From: Kingella sp. (in: b-proteobacteria)
GTDB taxonomy: Bacteria > Pseudomonadota > Gammaproteobacteria > Burkholderiales > Neisseriaceae
Assembly (NCBI RefSeq): GCF_030527935.1
Contig: NZ_JAUMZV010000059.1
Span: 1-11,073, forward strand
Direction of reading: 5' to 3'
DNA: 11,073 nt
The notes under the pieces were generated by a model. It was given only the letters and a program-made list of their open reading frames with translations, was not told the origin of the DNA and searched no databases. This document shows positions 6,548-11,073 of this stretch, piece after piece. The translations under genes were made by a program, and so were the position numbers. Each line of letters opens with the position of its first letter. Position 1 is the stretch's first letter.

Positions 6548-6653
6548 TTCAGGCTGCCTTTGGATGGATGAGTAGAATGATTTGAGGCAGTCTGAAAATG
6601 ATAAGGCAGTCTGAAAAGCGCATTATAGCGGGACAACAGTTTTCAGGCTGCCT
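6548..6653. repeat. Cluster of four DUS upstream of nadE
   Basis: Exact reverse DUS at 6548-6559 and 6642-6653 flank two direct variants, both AGGCAGTCTGAA, at 6585-6596 and 6604-6615. The two identical variants are 19 bases apart. The cluster covers the nadE leader and its likely -10. Confidence 0.75.
6622..6627 (-). promoter_or_regulatory. Candidate -10 box of nadE
   Basis: A perfect TATAAT on the minus strand in the context CCGCTATAATGCGC, about 100 bases before the nadE ATG. No good -35 is found 16-18 bases upstream; that position is occupied by a DUS. Confidence 0.4.
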
Positions 6654-6703
6654 CTATCGCCCAATGCAGCCCGCGTAGCGTAGCTGCGGAGCTAAAACCG
6701 CGC

Positions 6704-6709
6704 TATAAT
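6704..6709 (+). promoter_or_regulatory. Candidate -10 box of the DUF1176 gene
   Basis: A perfect TATAAT in the context CGCGCTATAATTAAC, 61 bases before the chosen start. The -35 region is not recognisable. The same CGCTATAAT core occurs in the divergent nadE promoter. Confidence 0.4.
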
Positions 6710-6770
6710 TAACCCATCCTAACCTTTATTTACAAACTCTCTCGCGTTATCCAAAATGAAAGGAATAATG

Positions 6771-7829
6771 ATGAAACACGCCATTCGTTTGAGTCTGCTA
6801 GCCGCCGCATTTGCCACCACAATGTTGCACGCCGCCCCCATCAAAGGCGCGTGGCAAATAGAAGAAGATTGGCAAATGGGATGCGACAACACAGGCACTT
6901 GCCTCATCGCAGGCTATTCAGAGCTAGGCAGCGATAAGCCCGTGAGCGTGCTGTTTACCCGCGCCGCAGGCGAAAACACGCCGATTGAGGGCGATGCTTA
7001 TCTGATTAGCGAAAAAGAATTGTCCAGCGCAGAATTGTTGATTGACGGCAAGTCGCATGGGCAAGTTACCTTGGACAAAAATTCGGGGTATGGCAAATTA
7101 AGCGATAGACAAACCCAAGCCCTGCTTACCGCCGTAAAACGCGGGCAAAGCGTTACTTTCCAACACCAAAATGAAACGTGGACGCTATCCAACAAAGGCG
7201 CAACTGTAACCCTGCTGCACGCCGATAAATTTCAGCAACGCGAAGGCACGCCCAGTGCGTTTATTCATATTGGCAACGAGAAAAAAACCGTGCTTACCGC
7301 TGCGCCCAAGCCCGTTATTACCGTGCCGCCCGTGTTGCCTGCCAAGCCCGTTATCATCAAATACGGCAGCAAAGGCTATAAAAACCTACTGGCGCAACTG
7401 CTTGCTGTGCGCAACGCCGCCTCGCCCAAAGACGAGCAAAGCCATACTTACGATTGCGCGGACGTGGATGACGAAAAGGAAAACATGGTGCTGTACCCAA
7501 TTGATAAAGATAACGCACTGTTATCCGTATTCTGCGGGCGAGGCGCATATCAAGGCATGGATGACTATTTCCTTACCGATGGCAAAGGCAAAACGGTAAA
7601 AAAATATATCGGCTTGCTTGGCAATATGGGCGATGGTTACGAAAACGGCTTACTCAACGTTGGCTTAAAAGGGCGTGGCTTGGGCGATTGTTTTTCCACC
7701 GAAACCTACGCATGGAATGGCACAGAATTTGTGCTTGCCGAAGAAAAAGATACAGGTCTGTGTCGAGGATTCCCTGGCGGCGCGTGGGATTTTTATAGCA
7801 TCACATCGGAAATCCGCCACGCCAAATAA
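6771..7829 (+). CDS. Exported DUF1176 domain-containing protein
   Basis: A 352-residue secreted, probably periplasmic, protein of unknown function. The signal peptide spans 1-22 (MKHAIRLSLLAAAFATTMLHAA), with a basic start, a hydrophobic core and an AxA-like cut before P23. The mature start has the DUF1176 hallmark: DWQMGCDNTGTC at 33-44, then a VLFTRAAGE block at 60-68. A proline-rich linker (VITVPPVLPAKP at 182-193) joins a C-terminal part with conserved LSVFCG, GDCF, YAWNG and CRGFPGGAWD (331-340). Six cysteines in the mature protein (C38, C44, C229, C255, C307, C331) could form three disulfides. ATGs at 6756, 6768 and 6771 are possible. AAAGGA at 6759-6764 gives good spacing only to 6771 and produces the cleanest signal peptide. 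It appears monocistronic, divergent from nadE. Confidence 0.85.
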   Translation: MKHAIRLSLLAAAFATTMLHAAPIKGAWQIEEDWQMGCDNTGTCLIAGYSELGSDKPVSVLFTRAAGENTPIEGDAYLISEKELSSAELLIDGKSHGQVTLDKNSGYGKLSDRQTQALLTAVKRGQSVTFQHQNETWTLSNKGATVTLLHADKFQQREGTPSAFIHIGNEKKTVLTAAPKPVITVPPVLPAKPVIIKYGSKGYKNLLAQLLAVRNAASPKDEQSHTYDCADVDDEKENMVLYPIDKDNALLSVFCGRGAYQGMDDYFLTDGKGKTVKKYIGLLGNMGDGYENGLLNVGLKGRGLGDCFSTETYAWNGTEFVLAEEKDTGLCRGFPGGAWDFYSITSEIRHAK

Positions 7830-7894
7830 TGCGCTACTGAATGGCAAATTATGTAAAGCCATGCCAACAAATAATGAGAATAAATTAAAACAAA

Positions 7895-7924
7895 TTGACA
7901 TAAATTAAGACAGAGTGGACTAAT
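7895..7924 (+). promoter_or_regulatory. Candidate promoter upstream of the MITE
   Basis: A perfect -35 TTGACA (7895-7900), an 18-base spacer and ACTAAT (7919-7924), four of six matches to the -10 consensus. It faces the yfcC gene but is separated from it by the MITE. The 7830-7969 stretch is AT-rich and holds no gene I can support. Confidence 0.35.
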
Positions 7925-7967
7925 AGGTCTAAAATCTCAAAAAATTGAGCAGCCCAAATCGCTCATC

Positions 7968-8134
7968 TTAGAACCTGTATTCACTATTTTCATAGGCAGA
8001 TTTGATGACATAAAAAGCGTGGATACAAGGCAAAAAGCACAGCAAGGTTGAACACCTTGCGCGCATTTTTAACGCAGTAGCCACGTTTTTAGGGCATAAA
8101 AGATGCCTATGAAAATAGTGAATACAGGTTCTTA
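7968..8134. mobile_element. 161-base palindromic MITE with TTA duplication
   Basis: Perfect 28-base terminal inverted repeats, 7971-7998 (GAACCTGTATTCACTATTTT then CATAGGCA) and 8104-8131, continue inward as an imperfect repeat (CTAAAAA, CGTGG, TAC blocks). They close on GCAAGG-TTGAACA-CCTTGC near 8042-8060, so the whole element can fold as one long hairpin. TTA at 7968-7970 and 8132-8134 is the likely target duplication; three-base TNA duplications are typical of the IS1031 group of IS5. There is no coding capacity, so it would need a transposase supplied in trans. It sits 116 bases before the yfcC start. Confidence 0.8.
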
Positions 8135-8247
8135 TTCCAAGCTGTTTTCTACGCTTCACAATTTGACCCCTTTTCACAACGTTTGAACAAAATGCAGTAA
8201 GCGTTTTGGTTGTTTGAAAGCGCGCGCTGCAAGTTAAGGAGCTTATG

Positions 8248-9768
8248 ATGGAAAAGAAAGCAAAAAAACCGTTCCATTTCCCCTCCGCGTTCACCATTTT
8301 GTTGATTATTATGGTGATTGCCGTGGGTGCAACATGGATAGTCCCCTCTGGTACGTATTCCAAACTGACCTACAATTCAACCGAAAAAGTGTTTGTCATC
8401 AAAAAACATGGCGAAGCAGACACCACCATGCCCGCCACCAAAGAAACTTTGGACAAACTCAACATCAAAATTGAACTCAAAAACTTCACCGATGGCGTGA
8501 TTCGCAAACCCATCGCCATTCCCAACAGCTATCAGCGCGTGCCGCAACACCCCAAAGGCTTGGGCGACATTGCCGAAAGCATGGTGCGCGGCACGATTGA
8601 AGGCGCAGACGTGATGGCGTTTATCTTTGTGCTCGGTGGCTTAATCGGCGTCATCAACAAAACAGGCGCATTCAACGCGGGCTTAACCGCGCTGTCCAAA
8701 CGCAGCAAAGGCAATGAATTTATGATTGTGTTTATGGTGTGCGTGTTGATGGCGTTGGGCGGCACAACCTGCGGCATGGAAGAAGAAGCGGTGGCGTTCT
8801 ATCCGATTTTGGTGCCCGTGTTCTTATCGCTGGGCTATGACTCCATTGTATGCGTGGGCGCGATTTTCTTGGCTTCATCGATGGGGACGGCGTTTTCCAC
8901 CATCAACCCGTTCTCGGTGGTGATTGCGTCTAACGCGGCGGGGATTGTGTTCACGCAAGGCATTGTGCCGCGCGCGATTGGCTTGGTGCTGGGCACAGGC
9001 TGCGTGATTGCCTACCTGCGCTGGTACACCAACAAAATCAAAGCCGACCCCAGCTTCTCGTACACTTATGAAGACCGCGAAGAGTTTTACAAATTGTATA
9101 TGCAAGATGTGAAAGCCGAAGGCGAAGTGGCGTTTGACTGGCGCAAAAAAGTGATTTTGGTGCTGTTTGTGGCGGCGTTCCCCATTTTGGTGTGGGGCGT
9201 GATGTCGCGCGGCTGGTGGTTCCCGCAAATGGCGGCTTCGTTCTTAACCATTGCGTTTTTTGTGATGATTTTGTCGGGGTTGCGCGAGCAAGATATTGTG
9301 AACTCGTTTACCAAAGGCGCGTCTGAGCTGGTGGGCGTATCGCTGATTATCGGCTTGGCGCGTGGCGTGAACATGGTGCTGGAAGAAGGCTTGATTTCCG
9401 ATACCATTTTGGATTTTTCTACCCATTTGGTAACAGGTATGCCGCCCGCTTTGTTTATTATGGCGCAACTGGTGGTGTTCTTCTTCTTGGGCTTGATTGT
9501 GCCGTCTTCTTCTGGCTTGGCGGTGCTGTCTATGCCGATTATGGCTCCGCTGGCGGACACGGTGGGCGTGCCACGGCATATTGTGGTGAGCGCATATATG
9601 TGGGGGCAATATGCGATGCTGTTCCTTGCGCCAACTGGCTTGGTGCTGGTTACCCTGCAAATGCTGAATATTCCGTTTAACAAGTGGGTGAAATTTGTGC
9701 TGCCGATGATTGGCGCATTGCTGGCGATTGCCACGGTGATGCTGATGACGGAAGTGGCGTTGAGTTAG
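8248..9768 (+). CDS. yfcC: YfcC family carboxylate transporter
   Basis: A 506-residue inner-membrane carrier of the C4-dicarboxylate anaerobic carrier family (YfcC/ArcD/DcuC-like). The substrate is unproven: dicarboxylates, amino acids or another organic anion are possible. A short basic N-terminus leads to a first membrane helix near 12-34 ending in VPSGTY. A long polar loop (about 40-105) holds the family element IPNSYQRVPQHPKG. Then come many hydrophobic segments with GGLIGVINKTGAF, the GGTTCGMEEEAVAFYPILVP block, SSMGTAFSTINPFSV, a cytoplasmic loop near 255-295, and the C-terminal GLIVPSSSGLAVLSMPIMAPLAD repeat. AAGGAG at 8236-8241 fits ATG 8248 (six bases) better than ATG 8245. Third positions are G/T-rich, unlike the C-rich fdhD/fdhE. 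A MITE occupies its upstream region and a strong terminator follows. Confidence 0.9.
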   Translation: MEKKAKKPFHFPSAFTILLIIMVIAVGATWIVPSGTYSKLTYNSTEKVFVIKKHGEADTTMPATKETLDKLNIKIELKNFTDGVIRKPIAIPNSYQRVPQHPKGLGDIAESMVRGTIEGADVMAFIFVLGGLIGVINKTGAFNAGLTALSKRSKGNEFMIVFMVCVLMALGGTTCGMEEEAVAFYPILVPVFLSLGYDSIVCVGAIFLASSMGTAFSTINPFSVVIASNAAGIVFTQGIVPRAIGLVLGTGCVIAYLRWYTNKIKADPSFSYTYEDREEFYKLYMQDVKAEGEVAFDWRKKVILVLFVAAFPILVWGVMSRGWWFPQMAASFLTIAFFVMILSGLREQDIVNSFTKGASELVGVSLIIGLARGVNMVLEEGLISDTILDFSTHLVTGMPPALFIMAQLVVFFFLGLIVPSSSGLAVLSMPIMAPLADTVGVPRHIVVSAYMWGQYAMLFLAPTGLVLVTLQMLNIPFNKWVKFVLPMIGALLAIATVMLMTEVALS

Positions 9769-9796
9769 TTTGCCTGTTTGTTGGTAGATAGTGATT

Positions 9797-9836
9797 AGCC
9801 CATCGGGAGCAATGGCTTTCGGTGGGCTGGTTTTTT
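9797..9836 (+). terminator. Rho-independent terminator of yfcC
   Basis: AGCCCATCG (9797-9805) pairs with CGGTGGGCT (9820-9828) with one T-G wobble, followed by GG and six T (9831-9836), 28 bases after the stop codon. Confidence 0.85.
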
Positions 9837-9853
9837 GTTGGGGCGGGGGTGAT

Positions 9854-9894
9854 AGGCAGCCTGAAAATGGAGAAACACTGTTTTCAGGCTGCCT
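9854..9894. terminator. DUS hairpin, backup terminator
   Basis: AGGCAGCCTGAAAA (9854-9867) and TTTTCAGGCTGCCT (9881-9894): a 14-base-pair perfect stem, 13-base loop, two exact DUS, between converging genes. Confidence 0.65.
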
Positions 9895-9943
9895 TAGTGC
9901 TGTGTGTTTGGAAGATAGCTGGCTTGTTACAAAACGATTGGGC

Positions 9944-9989
9944 AAAAATTAGGCAGCCTGAAAACGCTTTCCCCGCTTTCAGGCTGCCT
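9944..9989 (-). terminator. DUS hairpin terminator of the phosphatase gene
   Basis: AGGCAGCCTGAAA (9951-9963) and TTTCAGGCTGCCT (9977-9989) form a 13-base-pair stem. On the minus strand it is followed by AATTTTTG, giving a T run, and lies 23 bases past the phosphatase stop. Confidence 0.75.
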
Positions 9990-10012
9990 TTGATAACGCA
10001 CGATTGGTTATC

Positions 10013-10600
10013 CTACCCACCGCGCAGCCGCGCTAACTCCGCTTTCACCTGCGCCACTTTCTCTTCGGTAAACAGCCGCTCCAAATTTCGCCAAATGCTG
10101 TGGTAGCCAAACCGCTCGTGCTTCATCTCTGCCAGCGCATCGGCAATCGGCATATCGTGGTAAACAATACGATACATCGCCACAATCGTCCCCGTGCGGT
10201 CTGCGCCGTGGTAGCAATGCACCAGCACCGCGCCTTTTTGCTGCTGCTGTTCAATCGTCCATAACACGCGGGCAATATCGCGCGGCTGCACGCGCCAAGT
10301 GAGCAAGGGGTGGTTAATCAACGCCACATCGGGGCGGTTGGCAAAAACCTTTTGGTTTTTCTTGCGCCTAAAATAGCGCAGATTGACCACGCTGCGAATG
10401 CCAAGCTGGTGCACGGTGGCAAGGTCGTTGTGGCTAAGCTGCTCGCTGCGGTAGAGTTTGTCGTCCACGCGATATAAATTGGCATCGTGTTTAATCAGTT
10501 GCATGGTTTCTTTCGGCGATGATGGCGGCGTGGCGGGCATGGGCGGCGCGGCAAAGGCAAGCGCGGGCAATAGTAAAAATGGGAGCAATAATCGGCGCAT
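10013..10600 (-). CDS. Exported dual-specificity-type protein phosphatase
   Basis: A 195-residue secreted phosphatase with the cysteine-based signature HCYHGADRTG (HCxxGxxR, where the Cys is the nucleophile and the Arg binds phosphate). Upstream blocks NLYRVDDKLYRSEQLS and LGIRSVVNLR are typical of the dual-specificity/SIW14-like tyrosine phosphatase group. The substrate (protein, lipid or inositol phosphate) is unknown. The N-terminus MRRLLLPFLLLPALAFAAPP is a good signal peptide, so it probably acts in the periplasm. The usual general-acid Asp loop is not obvious (LLTWRVQ occupies that region). The start is uncertain: ATGs at 10600, 10612 and 10642 are in frame and none has a good Shine-Dalgarno. 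I choose 10600 because it begins right at the signal peptide; 10642 would begin within a terminator hairpin. There is hardly room for a promoter between that hairpin and the gene. Confidence 0.85.
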   Translation of the reverse strand: MRRLLLPFLLLPALAFAAPPMPATPPSSPKETMQLIKHDANLYRVDDKLYRSEQLSHNDLATVHQLGIRSVVNLRYFRRKKNQKVFANRPDVALINHPLLTWRVQPRDIARVLWTIEQQQQKGAVLVHCYHGADRTGTIVAMYRIVYHDMPIADALAEMKHERFGYHSIWRNLERLFTEEKVAQVKAELARLRGG

Positions 10601-10620
10601 GATGTTGGGCATTGAGTTAC

Positions 10621-10651
10621 AAAAAATCGCGTGAACAAGCATTCACGCGAT
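10621..10651 (-). terminator. Terminator downstream of the tRNA fragment
   Basis: On the minus strand ATCGCGTGAA and TTCACGCGAT (10642-10651 and 10626-10635) form a perfect 10-base-pair stem with a six-base loop, followed directly by six T. It ends transcription from the tRNA side, just before the phosphatase start. Confidence 0.88.
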
Positions 10652-10658
10652 GAAATCT

Positions 10659-10703
<45 letters not shown>

Positions 10704-10715
10704 ACGCGTCTTTTA

Positions 10716-10745
10716 ATTATAACTAATTGATTATTAAAGAGTCAA
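10716..10745 (-). promoter_or_regulatory. Sigma-70 promoter facing the tRNA fragment
   Basis: On the minus strand TTGACT (10740-10745), an 18-base spacer and a perfect TATAAT (10716-10721). The start would be near 10709, giving a transcript of about 90 bases through the tRNA half to the terminator. Confidence 0.65.
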
Positions 10746-10765
10746 TACCTGCACAATACAGTCTA

Positions 10766-10795
10766 ATTCAGCCACATTCAGCCACATTCAGGCAC
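10766..10795. repeat. Three tandem 10-base repeats
   Basis: ATTCAGCCAC, ATTCAGCCAC, ATTCAGGCAC, head to tail. About one helical turn per unit and 60-90 bases from the tRNA fragment, they fit arm-type sites of a tyrosine recombinase. No integrase gene is in the window. Confidence 0.7.
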
Positions 10796-10855
10796 AAATT
10801 GGACACACGCGCAAAAGAGCCAAAACGCAAACATCTACACGGATTTTTGTGGATT

Positions 10856-11006
10856 TTTTCGTTGGTGGTGTCCTAAAAAGTATGCTGACTTGATTATGGT
10901 TGATAGCAAGCAGTATTGGGTAAAAACTCCGCAATCTGTTCTCTCTCCCGCCAGCGGGGGCAGGAACAGTAGTGCAGCATACTTTTTAGGACACTACCTT
11001 TTCGTT
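10856..11006. mobile_element. 135-base MITE with 8-base target duplication
   Basis: Inverted repeats of 24 bases with one mismatch lie at 10864-10887 and 10975-10998; the inner 20 bases GTGTCCTAAAAAGTATGCTG are perfect. Direct repeats TTTTCGTT at 10856-10863 and 10999-11006 flank them exactly. Eight-base duplications and ends starting GG suggest the IS1595/IS1016 group. The interior holds an imperfect hairpin (CTGTTC...GAACAG around CCCGCCAGCGGG, about 10936-10969) and no gene. Confidence 0.8.
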
Positions 11007-11029
11007 TTTGTTTTTTGCGAGGATTCATT

Positions 11030-11073
11030 ATGTTTAAAAAAACCATTGCCCTTTTGCTGGCAACCGTTTTCCC
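11030..11073 (+). CDS. Start of a secreted protein, cut by the window end
   Basis: ATG at 11030 with GAGGA seven bases upstream begins MFKKTIALLLATVF, a lysine-rich then hydrophobic start typical of a signal peptide. Only 14 full codons are visible, so the family cannot be named. It begins 23 bases after the MITE duplication, so the MITE probably lies in or next to its promoter. If the tRNA fragment marks an element edge, this gene belongs to the element. Confidence 0.55.
   Translation, partial: MFKKTIALLLATVF

Noticed and set aside
7968..8134. Correia repeat of Neisseria
   Set aside because: The ends do not match the TATAG-type Correia termini, and the duplication is TTA rather than TA.
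8163..8211. Promoter just before yfcC using TTGACC or TTGAAC
   Set aside because: No acceptable -10 box lies 16-18 bases downstream of either.
7968..8363. 131-codon minus-strand open frame
   Set aside because: It runs through the MITE and the start of yfcC, and has no recognisable family or ribosome binding site.
9087..9945. Minus-strand open frames opposite yfcC
   Set aside because: Antisense to a clear membrane transporter, with biased composition and no domain.
10766..10795. Short CRISPR array
   Set aside because: The 10-base units are directly adjacent with no spacers, and no cas genes are nearby.

Overview
The window looks like chromosomal DNA from a Kingella-type member of the Neisseriaceae. 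The 12-base DNA uptake sequence (DUS) AGGCAGCCTGAA, or its complement, occurs exactly about 15 times, and one-mismatch versions occur about nine more times. It often sits as inverted pairs between genes. This dialect is the one described for Kingella rather than the AGGCCGTCTGAA dialect of N. meningitidis. Species cannot be fixed from the sequence alone.

Layout. (1) 1-2877, plus strand: a short leader, then fdhD, a DUF1444/YtpQ-like gene and fdhE, separated by 42-43 base gaps and probably one operon for maturing a formate dehydrogenase. No formate dehydrogenase structural gene is in view. (2) 2881-3252: a broken zinc-ribbon transposase N-terminus behind a three-armed inverted repeat, closed by a DUS hairpin. 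(3) 6523-3253, minus strand: nadE and a HAD phosphatase overlap by ATGA. A 266-base gap with a paired REP-like element follows, and then a dihydrolipoamide-dehydrogenase-type flavoprotein. (4) 6771-7829, plus: an exported DUF1176 protein. (5) 7971-8131: a 161-base palindromic MITE with a TTA duplication, in the leader of a YfcC-family carboxylate transporter (8248-9768, plus). (6) 9797-9989: a terminator and two DUS hairpins between converging genes. (7) 10600-10013, minus: an exported dual-specificity-type phosphatase. (8) 10621-11073: a terminator, the 3' half of a CAT-anticodon tRNA with a strong promoter facing it, three 10-base tandem repeats, a second MITE with an 8-base duplication, and the first codons of a secreted protein that runs off the window.

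The right end looks like the edge of an integrated element. tRNA identity stops at the 5' edge of the anticodon loop, and the tandem repeats resemble tyrosine-recombinase arm sites. By this reading the chromosome lies to the left of about 10703 and the element to the right. I found no clear new defence or biosynthetic system. The most unusual things are the small non-coding structures: the REP-like pair with covarying arms, the two MITEs with intact duplications, and the tRNA-half transcription unit next to the phosphatase gene.
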